Assembly (NCBI GenBank): GCA_963801105.1
Contig: CAWDDH010000003.1
Location: 434,001 to 498,000, forward strand
Length of the DNA: 64,000 bases
Source of the DNA: JAENVU01 sp963801105
Lineage (GTDB): Bacteria > Actinomycetota > Acidimicrobiia > IMCC26256 > JAENVU01
Direction of reading: 5' to 3'
Positions 1 through 8,617 of the stretch are shown here, piece after piece. The position numbers and the translations under genes were made by a program. A model generated the notes under the pieces. That model was not told where the DNA came from, ran no database searches, and saw only the letters and a program-made list of their open reading frames with translations. How positions within the stretch are numbered: the first letter of the stretch is position 1; the number at the start of each line of letters is the position of its first letter.

Positions 1-2
1 AG

Positions 3-1919
3 TGCCACGAGGTCCCGGTGTGGCAGTCCTCTCCACTGGGGCCGTTCGACGCGTGGCCTTCGGGCGGCGGCGGGTTCGAGACCTTCTACGGCTTCATCGG
101 CGGTGAGAACAACCAGTGGGACCCGGCCCTCTACGACGGGACCACACCCGTCGAACCACCGAAGACCCCGGAACAGGGCTACCACCTGACCGAGGACCTC
201 GCCGACCGAGCGACGAACTGGGTGCGCCAGCAGAAGGCGTTGATGCCCGACCGGCCCTTCTTCTTGTACTTCGCGCCCGGCGCGACGCACGCCCCCCACC
301 ACGTGCCCAAGGAGTGGGCCGACAAGTACGCCGGCCGATTCTCCGCCGGCTGGGACGCCCTGCGTGAGGAGACCTTCGCCCGTCAGCAGGCGATGGGCGT
401 CATCCCGCCGGACGCGGAACTCACCGTGCGTCACGACGAGATCCCGGCCTGGGACGACATGCCGGAGGAGCTCAAGCCGGTGCTCGAGCGCGAGATGGAG
501 GTCTATGCCGGGTTCCTCGAGCACACCGACCACCAGGTCGGGCGGGTCATCGACACGATCGACGACCTCGGCGTGCTCGACAACACGCTGATCTTCTACA
601 TCATCGGCGACAACGGCGCGTCCGCCGAGGGGACCCTCAACGGCGCCTTCAACGAGATGGCCAACTTCAACGGGATGGCCGCGCTCGAGACCCCCGAGTT
701 CATGCTGGGCAAGGTGGACGAGTTCGGGTCGCCGACCTCCTACAACCACTACGCGGTCGGCTGGGCCTGGTCGATGGACACCCCGTTCCAGTGGACCAAG
801 CAGGTGGCGTCCCACTGGGGCGGCACCCGCAACGGGACGATCGTGCACTGGCCGGCGGGGATCGACGAGCGCAACGGGCTGCGCACCCAGTTCACGCACG
901 TGATCGACATCGCGCCGACGGTCCTCGAAGCCGCGGGTCTCCCCGAGCCGACGATGGTCAACGGCGTGCAGCAGTCGCCCATGGAGGGCACCAGCATGGT
1001 GTACACGTTCCGCGAACCGGAGACGCCGGAGCGGCACGACCTCCAGTACTTCGAGATGTTCGGCAACCGCGGCATCTACCACAAGGGATGGAGCGCGGTC
1101 ACCAAGCACCGCACGCCGTGGGTCATGGTCGGCGGGGAGCTCCCGCCCTTCGATGACGACGTCTGGGAGCTCTACGACGGCAGCACCGACTACAGCCAGG
1201 CCCACGATCTCGCGTCCGAGCACCCGGAGATGCTCGCCAAGCTCCAGCGCCTCTGGATCATCGAGGCGACGAAGTACAACGTGCTCCCGATGGACGACCG
1301 CACATCGGAGCGGCTCGAACCCGAGATGGCCGGGCGACCCACGCTCATCCGCGGAAACTCACAGCTCTTCTTCCCCGGCATGGGTCGCCTGTCGGAGAAC
1401 AGCGTGGTGAGTATCAAGAACAAGTCGTTCTCGGTGACCGCCGAGGTCGAGATTCCCGACGGAGGCGCCGACGGCGTGATCATCGCGCAGGGCGGTCGCT
1501 TCGGCGGCTGGGCCGTGTACGCCACCGACGGCAAGGCGAAGTTCGTCTACAACGTGCTCGGCATCCAGGAGTTCCCGGTGACGGCCGATACTCGGATCCC
1601 GGAAGGAACCCATCAGGTCCGCGTCGAGTTCGCCTACGACGGCGGCGGACTCGCCAAGGGTGGCGAAGTCACCATCTACTACGACGGGACGCAGGTCGGG
1701 GCGGGCCGCGTCGGCGCCACCCAGCCGATGGTGTTCTCCGCCGACGAGACGACCGACATCGGGTACGAATCCGGCACGACGGTGACCCCCGACTACACGA
1801 CGGCCACGAGTCGGTTCACCGGCAGGATCACCTGGGTGCAGATCGACCTCGGCGACGACGACCACGATCACTTCATCGATCCCGACGAGCGCCTCAGGAT
1901 CGCCATGGCGCGTCAGTGA
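3..1919 (+). CDS. Arylsulfatase, AtsA-like (5' end outside window)
   Basis: Sulfatase of the alkaline-phosphatase superfamily, hydrolysing sulfate esters with a formylglycine nucleophile and a divalent metal. The reading frame is open from base 3, so the GTG at 18 is internal and the N-terminal third, including the CxPxR formylglycine motif, lies upstream of the window. Visible family landmarks are the stretch GPFDAWPSGGGGFETFYGF, the substrate-side HAPHH, the metal-binding GDNGAS near codon 200, and KQVASHWGGTRNG. The C-terminal part (about 420-630) is a beta-rich domain usual in this subfamily. Substrate unknown. Function of the family is confident; whether the full gene is intact cannot be judged here. 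Confidence 0.9.
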   Translation, partial: CHEVPVWQSSPLGPFDAWPSGGGGFETFYGFIGGENNQWDPALYDGTTPVEPPKTPEQGYHLTEDLADRATNWVRQQKALMPDRPFFLYFAPGATHAPHHVPKEWADKYAGRFSAGWDALREETFARQQAMGVIPPDAELTVRHDEIPAWDDMPEELKPVLEREMEVYAGFLEHTDHQVGRVIDTIDDLGVLDNTLIFYIIGDNGASAEGTLNGAFNEMANFNGMAALETPEFMLGKVDEFGSPTSYNHYAVGWAWSMDTPFQWTKQVASHWGGTRNGTIVHWPAGIDERNGLRTQFTHVIDIAPTVLEAAGLPEPTMVNGVQQSPMEGTSMVYTFREPETPERHDLQYFEMFGNRGIYHKGWSAVTKHRTPWVMVGGELPPFDDDVWELYDGSTDYSQAHDLASEHPEMLAKLQRLWIIEATKYNVLPMDDRTSERLEPEMAGRPTLIRGNSQLFFPGMGRLSENSVVSIKNKSFSVTAEVEIPDGGADGVIIAQGGRFGGWAVYATDGKAKFVYNVLGIQEFPVTADTRIPEGTHQVRVEFAYDGGGLAKGGEVTIYYDGTQVGAGRVGATQPMVFSADETTDIGYESGTTVTPDYTTATSRFTGRITWVQIDLGDDDHDHFIDPDERLRIAMARQ

Positions 1920-2081
1920 CCGTCGGCGTCGCGGCCCGCGTCAGCCGGAGACGACGGCGCCGGCAATCGAGACCGAAGACCTTCGGCGGGAGCGCGTCGA
2001 CCGGCGCGGTGGCCGCGAGCCCGACGGCATGTCCACTTCGGCTCCCGGGGTGCACCTCGCGTCCCTGCCGAGCCGCCGATA

Positions 2082-2099
2082 TCACCCCATCCGGGGTGA
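2082..2099. other. Small perfect hairpin after the sulfatase gene
   Basis: TCACCCC-ATCC-GGGGTGA forms a 7-bp stem with a 4-base loop in the 276-base gap between the arylsulfatase and the next gene. There is no T-run on either side, so it is either a weak terminator or a protein-binding site; the sequence does not decide. Confidence 0.35.
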
Positions 2100-2195
2100 C
2101 GTCGGCTCACCCATCCTGAGCGACCATCATGCGTGCCTGCGACGGCAACGGCGACGTCGTGGCGCACGCACCGGCTCCGACACGAAGGACCTGAA

Positions 2196-2438
2196 ATGTC
2201 ACCGAAGACCGGCACCGACGAGGCCACACCCGTCACCGTCCCCGATGTCTCCACCGATGCCGGCCCACGCGCCGGATACACCGTGCCCGTCCTCCACGTC
2301 GAGCTCTCCGAGAGAATGGTCAATCTCGGCTTCTGGGGCGGTCTCGGCAGTGCCGTCGTCTTCGGCGCGATCGACCCACCGCTCGGCATCCTGATCGGCG
2401 CGGGGGTCGTGGTCGCACGCCACACGGCGCACAAGTAG
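2196..2438 (+). CDS. Small membrane protein, function unknown
   Basis: An 80-residue protein starting at the ATG at 2196, preceded by GAAGGA at 2183-2188. The frame is open further upstream to 2133, but that extension is arginine-rich and has no ribosome binding site. The second half is hydrophobic (about residues 45-75: FWGGLGSAVVFGAIDPPLG followed by ILIGAGVVVA), enough for one or two membrane passes, and ends in a short basic tail. I do not recognise the family. It stands alone between the sulfatase and another membrane-protein gene. Confidence 0.5.
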   Translation: MSPKTGTDEATPVTVPDVSTDAGPRAGYTVPVLHVELSERMVNLGFWGGLGSAVVFGAIDPPLGILIGAGVVVARHTAHK

Positions 2439-2766
2439 CCGCCACGTTCGCACCGCGACCGATCCGGCGGGGCTGTTCCTCGTCGGTGTCGAGCGGTCCT
2501 ACGACACGCCGAGTCACATCGAGCGGGACGCCGCCCGAATGAGCGCCTGCGGAAGCAACGCGACCACCTGCGCGACAATCAGTGCGCGAAGTTCTTCCAT
2601 GTCCTGCTCCGACGTCGAGGACATCGCGAGCGACGGTAAGAGGTCATGGTGAACGGCCGGTGAGTGCCGTCTGACCGCGCAAGGAACATCGAACCGCGAG
2701 ATGCCGTCAGTGCGACGGTCTCGCCCGTTGGGTCAGGATGTCCGCGACCCGAACAGGAGGACCGCC
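2439..2766. other. Intergenic region without recognisable gene
   Basis: 328 bases between two small membrane-protein genes. Only short, unconvincing frames are present on both strands, with no tRNA-like fold. The last bases carry AGGAGG at 2755-2760, the ribosome binding site of the next gene. Confidence 0.5.
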
Positions 2767-3450
2767 GTGCCCGAGGGGGCGAACGTCGAGGTTGCCCACT
2801 CGCTGACCGAGCAGGGGGAACATGGTGGCCACAGCGAAGGTTGGCACCGTGTCCTCGAGATCCTCGAGGTCGGCCTGCTCGCCATCGTCGCCATCGTCAC
2901 CGCGTGGAGCGGCTTCCAAGCCGCCAGATGGGACGGACGACAGTCCGTCCTCTACGGCGACTCCAGTCGCGATCGATTCGAGGCGGAGACGGCTACGACG
3001 ACCGGCGACCAACGCCTCGCGGCCGACGCGGGGATCTTCACCGCGTGGCTGCAGGCGCATTCGGGCGGGGACACCGAACTGGAGGCGCTGCTACTGAAGC
3101 GACTCACCCCGGACTTCAAGGTGGCATTCGACGCGTGGCTCCAGACGGACCCCTTCGTCAACCCGTCGGCGCCGCCGGGACCGGCCGGGATGCCCCAATA
3201 CAAGAACCCTGACACGGAGAAGGCAGCGCGGCTGAATGCTTCGGCCAGTGCTGCCTTCGACGACGGAACCAAAGCTCGCGAGACCGGCGAGAAGTACGTG
3301 CGCGACACGGTGGTGTTCGCCATGGTGCTGTTCCTCGTGGCGATCGCCCAACGCATGAAGGACAAAACGCTGCGCGGAGGCGTGAACGTCATGGCCCTAC
3401 TCCTGGCCGCGTACGGCCTCGTCTCGGTCATACGCCTCCCTCGACTCTGA
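2767..3450 (+). CDS. Conserved membrane protein, function unknown
   Basis: A 227-residue protein. The GTG at 2767 is chosen because a perfect AGGAGG sits 6 bases upstream; the upstream in-frame ATG at 2701 has none. One membrane helix near residues 32-50 (ILEVGLLAIVAIVTAWSGF) is followed by a long hydrophilic loop with TGDQRLAADAGIF, and two helices lie at the C-terminus (DTVVFAMVLFLVAIAQ and GGVNVMALLLAAYGLVSVI). The layout resembles the DUF4337-like membrane proteins of unknown role, but that is only a resemblance. No partner gene is evident. Confidence 0.65.
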   Translation: MPEGANVEVAHSLTEQGEHGGHSEGWHRVLEILEVGLLAIVAIVTAWSGFQAARWDGRQSVLYGDSSRDRFEAETATTTGDQRLAADAGIFTAWLQAHSGGDTELEALLLKRLTPDFKVAFDAWLQTDPFVNPSAPPGPAGMPQYKNPDTEKAARLNASASAAFDDGTKARETGEKYVRDTVVFAMVLFLVAIAQRMKDKTLRGGVNVMALLLAAYGLVSVIRLPRL

Positions 3451-3476
3451 GGAGCGCGAGGCACGACGCGCGGCGG

Positions 3477-4022
3477 CTACGGCGCGAACGAGATCGAGAC
3501 GCGGACGCTTGCCGTCGGATCGAGCGATCCTCCGTCGTTGAACACGATCTGGCAGTCGCTGCTCGTGGAGTCGCAGACGCCGGTTCCGACCGGTCCGGTC
3601 ACGATCTCCATCGGGAGCGAGCCGCTCCCGATGGGGTCGGGTTGCAGGATCTTGCCGGTCTTCAGGTCGCATGCGCTTGCGTCGCCCGCGGTGCGGTTCG
3701 AGCACTGCACGATGTTGATCGTCTTGCCCGGGGTGAACCCTTTCCACGACACCGTGACTGTCTGCCCGTCCGTCAGGTTCGTGTCGGGCGAGACTGGGGC
3801 CTCGAGCTTGCGGGCCGGCTGGGTCGGCACGGTCGGCAACGTCACTTTCGTGCCCGACTTCGACGCGAACACGACCCGCGTCGTGCGTGAGTTGCCATCG
3901 ACTTCGAGGCGGTCGAGCGCGTCGGCATCGGCCTTCAGGTACGCGTCGAAGAAGTCGTTCGTCGTCTTCACCACGCCGGCGAACGCGGGCCCCGCCGAAC
4001 TCACCGGTGCGCCGTGACTTTC
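3477..4022 (-). pseudogene. C-terminal remnant of a hydrolase with a neocarzinostatin-like domain
   Basis: The last 180 codons of a 344-codon composite frame. The first part after the junction (SHGAPV, then VVKTTNDFFDAYLKADADA) matches the segment holding the catalytic His and the last helix of dienelactone/BAAT-type alpha/beta hydrolases. After a proline-rich linker comes a beta-sandwich reading NLTDGQTVTVSWKGFTPGKT, with CDL and GVCDSTSSDCQIVF, the pattern of the neocarzinostatin (macromomycin) fold, including two Cys pairs. The hydrolase's N-terminal half is missing: at about 4014-4026 the frame passes without a stop into integrase sequence. It may still be translated, but the source gene is truncated. 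The domain identity is inferred from pattern alone. Confidence 0.6.
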
Positions 4023-4623
4023 GTCGAGCGTGATCGAGGTCGTTGCGTGACCCAGCCGCTCGCTCACCACCTTCGGGTGCACTCCTGCGGTGAGCGCAAG
4101 CGTGGCCCACGTGTGCCGCAGATCGTGCAGGCGGATCTGCGGCACACGGGCGCGCCGCGCCGCAGACTGGAATCGGCGCGTGAAGCGGCTCGGGTGGAGT
4201 GGGCCACCGAGCTCGTCACAGAACACCAAGTCCTGATCGGCCCACGCGTCGCCTGCAGCGACGCGCTCCTCGAGCTGACGCGTGTGATGCGCGCAACGCG
4301 CTGGTCGTCTCCGGATCGAGCGATACCGAACGGCGCGACCTCGCCGTCTCGGGTGCCGCCCACTCGACGACATCGTCCACGACGACCAGCGAAGGTTCGA
4401 TGACGAGGCGACCGCCAGCGAGATCGACGGACGACCATCGCAGCCCCAGTGCTTCGCCGCGCCGCATCCCCGTCGCGATGAGACAGCGATACAGAGGCGC
4501 CAATCGATCATCGGCGACGGCGGCGAGGAAGGTGCGGACTTCGTCGGCGGTCCACGTCGTGAACTCGGGCCGCGTGACCGAGGGTGGCTTCACGAGCGCA
4601 GCGACGTTGCGGGGAACGAGCCC
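4023..4623 (-). pseudogene. Degenerate tyrosine recombinase (integrase) beside tRNA-Leu
   Basis: A tyrosine-recombinase catalytic domain broken in three ways. The 5' end begins abruptly at GLVPRNVAALVKPPSV, the end of the core-binding domain, so the N-terminal half is gone. The frame then slips by one base at about 4285-4292, between TTSALRA and HHTRQLEERVAAG. The 3' end stops at SITLD just before the catalytic Tyr, where it joins foreign sequence. Still visible are TGMRRGEALGLRW (catalytic Arg) and LHDLRHTWATLAL (His-x-x-Arg). It lies 67 bases from the 3' end of a tRNA-Leu, the usual position for an integrase of a tRNA-targeted element. Probably the scar of a lost integrative element. Confidence 0.8.
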
Positions 4624-4690
4624 AAAGCAAATCGGCCCCCGGAAGGCCGCTGGCTCCTCTACGTCGGAGCCAGAAACCCAGTATTTCCGG

Positions 4691-4775
4691 TGCCCGGAAC
4701 AGGATTCGAACCTGTACGCCCCCGAGGGGACCGGCGGGTTTAAGCCGCCTGCGTCTGCCGTTCCGCCACCCGGGC
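4691..4775 (-). tRNA. tRNA-Leu (anticodon TAA)
   Basis: On the minus strand the acceptor arms GCCCGGG/TCCGGGC pair with one G-T, the T arm is ACAGG-TTCGAAT-CCTGT, and the anticodon stem GGCGG/CCGCC encloses loop CTTAAAC with TAA at the anticodon. A long variable arm (GGTCCCCTCGGGGGCGT) is typical of class II tRNA-Leu. Discriminator A; CCA is not encoded. The broken integrase lies just beyond the 3' end. Confidence 0.95.
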
Positions 4776-5147
4776 GCGTGCGGCGAGGTTACGGCGTCGG
4801 GGAGGCTCGACCGTCAGGTCGATGTCCGCGGGTGCCACGGCGGCCTGGAGCCGGGCACGCGTCGCCTCCGCCACGGAGGGTCCGAGCCCGTTGGCGACCA
4901 CAATGCCCTCGATCATGTCGGTGGCGACCTCCGACTCGGCGCGGCCCCGGAGCTGGATGGCGACGACGGCGCCGTCCCGGGTCCGCCGGATCGTGCGGGC
5001 CGACCCCGCGACCCGCGGTGGACTGCGGAACGCCGGGACCGCCAGGCCGGCCGCCCGGCTCTCGGCCGCGAGGAAGCGGGCCATCGCCGCAAAGCTGGTC
5101 GCCGCCACTCCGTCCACCCGTCGAGGATCGCACGCACGTGTGACCAT
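4740..5147 (-). CDS. Hypothetical protein running into tRNA-Leu
   Basis: A 135-residue protein starting at the ATG at 5147 (MVTRACDPRR, RVDGVAATSFAAMARFLAAE). Third codon positions are strongly GC-rich throughout, which supports real coding. The protein has no transmembrane segment and is alanine/arginine-rich with alternating strands and helices (IRRTRDGAVVAIQLRGRA, then SEVATDMIEGIVVANGLG). Family not recognised. The last 12 codons and stop fall inside the 5' half of the tRNA-Leu gene on the same strand, so either tRNA processing cuts this mRNA or the original stop was lost. The start region is back-to-back with the MATE gene. Confidence 0.5.
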   Translation of the reverse strand: MVTRACDPRRVDGVAATSFAAMARFLAAESRAAGLAVPAFRSPPRVAGSARTIRRTRDGAVVAIQLRGRAESEVATDMIEGIVVANGLGPSVAEATRARLQAAVAPADIDLTVEPPRRRNLAARARVAERQTQAA

Positions 5148-5192
5148 CCTCCCGCCGCCGCCCCCGCCCACCCGGCCTGACAGAGTGAGGTG

Positions 5193-6521
5193 ATGGCGGC
5201 GGGGAGTCGGTGGCGGAGCCCGCACGACGTCGAGATCGGTCGCCTCGCCCTCCCCGCCTTCGGGGCGCTCGTCGCCGAGCCGCTGTACCTGCTGGCCGAC
5301 ACCGCCATCGTCGGCCACCTCGGGACCCGCCAGCTCGGCGGCATCGCGATCGCGGCCATCGTCCTGACCGCGGTCTTCGGGATCTTCAACTTCCTCGCCT
5401 ACACCACGACCGGGACGGTCGCCCGCCACCTCGGGGCCGCCGACCACCGGGCCGCGGCCGAGCACGGGATCGACGGGCTCTGGCTCGCGACCGGCCTCGG
5501 AGTCCTCCTGAGCGTCGTGGGGATCGCACTGGTCTCCCCCGTCGTCACCGCCATGGGGGCGTCCGACCACGTCCGGCCCTACGCGGAGGAGTACCTGCGC
5601 CTCTCGCTCCTCGGCGCGCCCTTCGTGCTCGTCAGCCTGGCCGGGGCGGGCTATCTCCGCGGCCTGCAGGACACCCGCACGACGTTCTACGTCGCGATCG
5701 GCGCCAGCGTGGTCAACCTCGGGCTCGAGATCCTCCTCGTCTACGGCCTCGACGCGGGCATCGCCGGGTCCGCGTGGGGCACCGTGATCGCCCAGGTCCT
5801 CGCCGCGGCGGTCTTCGTCGCCATCACGGCGCAGCGCGCGCGTCCCACCGGCGCCCGCTTCGCGCCCCGGCGCGGCGGGATCCGGGATGCAGCCGTCGTC
5901 GGCAGCCGGCTCGTCGTGCGCACCGGGTCGTTGCTCGCCGCCCTGCTCGCGACCACCGCCATCGCGTCCCGCATCTCGGACGTGGCGCTCGCGAGCCACC
6001 AGATCGCCTTCCAGATCTGGAGCTTCCTCGCCCTCGCGCTGGACGCGATCGCCATCGCCGGGCAGGCCATCGTCGGGCGCTACCTCGGCGCGGGCGACTC
6101 GCCGGGGGCCCGCCGGGTCGCCCACCGGATGCTGGAGCTCGGCATCGCCGGTGGCCTGGCCATCGGGCTCGTCGTGGCCGCCACGCGGCCCTGGCTGGTC
6201 GTGCCCTTCACCGACGATCCGGCCGTGCGGGACCTCGCCGCCCAAGTGCTCTGGTTCGTGGCCGCCCTCCAGCCGCTCGCGGCGGCGGTCTTCGTGCTCG
6301 ACGGGATCCTCATCGGCGCGGGTGACGCGCGGTACCTGGCCCTGGCGATGGTGGCCGCCTCGGGCGGGTATTCGGTCGTCCTCGTCCTCCTCCTGGCCAC
6401 GGGTCCGACGCTCCTCTGGCTGTGGGCCGCCTTCGGGCTCTGGATCGGCCTGCGGTGGTACGGCATGTACCGGCGGTTCCGCACCGACCGCTGGCTCGTG
6501 ACCGGGGCCACCGGCACCTGA
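5193..6521 (+). CDS. MATE-family efflux transporter (DinF-like)
   Basis: A 442-residue multidrug/toxin extrusion transporter with about 12 hydrophobic helices arranged as two six-helix halves, driven by a cation gradient at the plasma membrane. The N-terminal EIGRLALPAFGALVAEPLYL and LADTAIVGHLG, and the later GAGYLRGLQDTRTTFYV, are the usual MATE/DinF signatures; the second half repeats ALDAIAIAGQAIVGRYLGAG. Start at ATG 5193, or GTG 5190 one codon earlier. Substrate unknown. It is divergent from the hypothetical gene over the tRNA and separated by 66 bases from a co-directional acyltransferase gene. Confidence 0.9.
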   Translation: MAAGSRWRSPHDVEIGRLALPAFGALVAEPLYLLADTAIVGHLGTRQLGGIAIAAIVLTAVFGIFNFLAYTTTGTVARHLGAADHRAAAEHGIDGLWLATGLGVLLSVVGIALVSPVVTAMGASDHVRPYAEEYLRLSLLGAPFVLVSLAGAGYLRGLQDTRTTFYVAIGASVVNLGLEILLVYGLDAGIAGSAWGTVIAQVLAAAVFVAITAQRARPTGARFAPRRGGIRDAAVVGSRLVVRTGSLLAALLATTAIASRISDVALASHQIAFQIWSFLALALDAIAIAGQAIVGRYLGAGDSPGARRVAHRMLELGIAGGLAIGLVVAATRPWLVVPFTDDPAVRDLAAQVLWFVAALQPLAAAVFVLDGILIGAGDARYLALAMVAASGGYSVVLVLLLATGPTLLWLWAAFGLWIGLRWYGMYRRFRTDRWLVTGATGT

Positions 6522-6587
6522 CGACCAGCCGTCGCGCCATTCGTCCCCCGAGTTGCAACCCGGCCACCGACGCGGTTTCCTCTGTGC

Positions 6588-7574
6588 GTGGCTTCCGCGG
6601 GCGACGACACTCCCCCCATCGCACCGGTCGTCAGACCGGTCCGCGACCCCGGCGACACCGCGACGGACACGTCCGCCGGCGCCGGCGTCGTCGACCTGAC
6701 CGGCACTGACGAGCAGAGCGAACGCCGCGTGTCACTCGTGCCCGCGCCGCGCCCCGAGCGACTCGACCTCACCGAGCACGAGCACGAGCTCCGGCGCGGC
6801 GACGTCGACGCCTACGGCCGGAGCGAGCGCATGCGCGCGCTCGCCCGCCGCCTCTACGACCCGATGTACAAATACTGGTTCCGCGCCGAGTGGGAGGGGC
6901 TCGAGCACATCCCGCGCGACGGCGGCGCGCTCCTCGTCTCCAACCACGCGGGCGCGATCCCCGCCGACGCGCCGGTGATCATGCACGGCATCGAGGAGGA
7001 GCTCCACCGTCCGGTGTACGGGCTCGCCGAGAACCTGTTCCGCGCGATCCCCGGCGTCGGCACCATGTGGTCCCGCCTCGGCGGCGTCGCCGCGCAACCG
7101 GACAACGCGTATCGCCTGCTGCACGACGACCGTCAGCTCGTGCTCGTCTTCCCCGAGGGGACCAAGGGCACCGGCAAGACCTACCGCGACCGGTACAAGC
7201 TGCGCCGGTTCGGACGCGCCGGGTTCGTCGAGATCGCGATGCGCTCGGGCGTGCCCGTGATCCCGATCGCGGTCGTCGGCAACGAGGAGGCCATGCCGAT
7301 CCTCTTCAAGAGCCGCCGGCTCGCTGCGCTCATCGGCGTGCCCTACTTCCCGGTGACCGCGAACATGCTCGCGTTCGGGCCGGCCGGGCTCGGCGTGTAC
7401 CTGCCCGCGAAGTTCCGGATCCGGGTGCTCCCGCCGGTCCAGTTCGACGTGACCGCCGATCAGGAGCGCTACCCCCGAGCACAGGTGATGGACGAATCCG
7501 ACCACATCCGCGACGCGATCCAGGACGCGCTCTACGACATGCTGCGCACGCGCCGCAGCGTCTGGCGGGGCTGA
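6588..7574 (+). CDS. PlsC-like glycerolipid acyltransferase
   Basis: A 328-residue lysophospholipid/diacylglycerol acyltransferase-like protein transferring acyl groups from acyl-CoA to a glycerolipid at the membrane. After a hydrophilic N-terminus of about 95 residues, the domain shows the catalytic block as SNHAGAIPAD (a His...Asp variant with longer spacing, common in actinobacterial members), then GTMWSRLGG, and FPEGTKG for the phosphate-binding block. GTG at 6588 is taken as the start; later starts are possible. Three bases downstream an SDR gene follows. The same acyltransferase-SDR pairing occurs in mycobacteria (Rv0502/Rv0501), so the two probably act together in lipid metabolism. Confidence 0.85.
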   Translation: MASAGDDTPPIAPVVRPVRDPGDTATDTSAGAGVVDLTGTDEQSERRVSLVPAPRPERLDLTEHEHELRRGDVDAYGRSERMRALARRLYDPMYKYWFRAEWEGLEHIPRDGGALLVSNHAGAIPADAPVIMHGIEEELHRPVYGLAENLFRAIPGVGTMWSRLGGVAAQPDNAYRLLHDDRQLVLVFPEGTKGTGKTYRDRYKLRRFGRAGFVEIAMRSGVPVIPIAVVGNEEAMPILFKSRRLAALIGVPYFPVTANMLAFGPAGLGVYLPAKFRIRVLPPVQFDVTADQERYPRAQVMDESDHIRDAIQDALYDMLRTRRSVWRG

Positions 7575-7577
7575 GCC

Positions 7578-8615
7578 GTGCGGGTGCTCGTCACCGGCCT
7601 CGGTAGCTTCTGGGGCAGTCACCTCGCGCAGCGCCTCGAATCCATGCCCGAGGTCGAGATGATCGTCGGCCTCGACACCCGCGAACCGCGCCTCCCGCTC
7701 GAGCGCACCGAGTTCGTCAAGGCCGACTCGAACTACTCGATCCTGGACCGGATCGTGCGCGCCACGCAGGTCGACACGATCCTGCACACGCACCTCATCG
7801 TCGACTCGACCGAGCTCCCCGGCCGGGCCATGCACGAGATCAACGTGATCGGAACGATGAACCTCCTCGCGGCCGCCGGCGTCGCCGGCAGCCCGGTGCG
7901 GAAGGTGATCGTCAAGAGCTCGACGCTCACGTACGGCGCCAACTACCAGGACCCGTACTTCTTCCGCGAGACGATGCACCGCACGCGCGCGCCGCGCACG
8001 GGGGTCGAGCGCTCGCTCATCGAAGCCGCGTCGTTCGTGCGGGACTTCGCCATTGACAACCCCCACGTCTCGGTGACCAAGCTCCGGTTCACCAACGTGC
8101 TCGGCGACGACCTGAACACCCCGTTCTCCAAGGCGCTCCGACTGCCCCTCGTCCCCGAGATCCTCGGGTTCGATCCGCGTCTGCAGTTCACCCACCAGGA
8201 AGACGTCACCGGCGCGCTCGTCTTCGCGACCGTCAACGACGTGCCCGGCATCTTCAACGTCGCGGGGGACGGGTCGCTGCCCTGGAGCGAGGTCTGTGCG
8301 ATCGTCGGCAAGCGCCGGTTCCCGCTGCCGCCCATCGGGACGCAGTGGGCGGCCGAGCCGCTGCGCGTGGCCCGCATCGTCGATCTGCCGCCCGAGGTGC
8401 TGAGCCTGCTGCGCTACGGCCGGGCCGTGGACAACAGCCGGTTCAAGCAGACCGGGTTCCGGTACCAGTACTCCACCGCGGGCACCGTCGACGCATTCGC
8501 CCGAAGCCTGCGGCTCGAGCAGACCGTCGGAAGCAACCGACCGCGCTACCGCTACGAGCGCGACGTCGAGACGTTCTTCCGCCACTCTCCGGCGGTCCTG
8601 CGCGAGCAGCCCTGA
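7578..8615 (+). CDS. Extended SDR / NAD-dependent epimerase-dehydratase-like protein
   Basis: A 345-residue extended short-chain dehydrogenase fold. The N-terminus MRVLVTGLGSFWGSHLA carries the GxxGxxG dinucleotide loop, with the D of GLDTREPR suggesting NAD(H) binding, and NVIGTMNLLAA is the usual helix 4 region. The catalytic Tyr-x-x-x-Lys is not apparent: where it is expected the sequence reads RTGVERSLIEAASF, so the protein may be a non-enzymatic or altered SDR. It is annotated galE-like in relatives, but epimerase activity should not be assumed. Translationally close (3-base gap) to the upstream acyltransferase and 2 bases before the enoyl-CoA hydratase. Confidence 0.8.
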   Translation: MRVLVTGLGSFWGSHLAQRLESMPEVEMIVGLDTREPRLPLERTEFVKADSNYSILDRIVRATQVDTILHTHLIVDSTELPGRAMHEINVIGTMNLLAAAGVAGSPVRKVIVKSSTLTYGANYQDPYFFRETMHRTRAPRTGVERSLIEAASFVRDFAIDNPHVSVTKLRFTNVLGDDLNTPFSKALRLPLVPEILGFDPRLQFTHQEDVTGALVFATVNDVPGIFNVAGDGSLPWSEVCAIVGKRRFPLPPIGTQWAAEPLRVARIVDLPPEVLSLLRYGRAVDNSRFKQTGFRYQYSTAGTVDAFARSLRLEQTVGSNRPRYRYERDVETFFRHSPAVLREQP

Positions 8616-8617
8616 CC

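Noticed and set aside
2439..2766. A short peptide gene on the minus strand around 2530-2600
   Set aside because: Only about 23 codons, no ribosome binding site, no recognisable pattern.
4740..6245. A 501-codon minus-strand open frame
   Set aside because: Only its last 136 codons (from 5147) have coding character. The rest mirrors the MATE transporter gene in antisense and is low-complexity Gly/Asp/Glu/Arg.
6732..8585. A 617-codon minus-strand open frame
   Set aside because: Antisense shadow of the acyltransferase and SDR genes, which have clear conserved motifs; the long frame is due to high GC.
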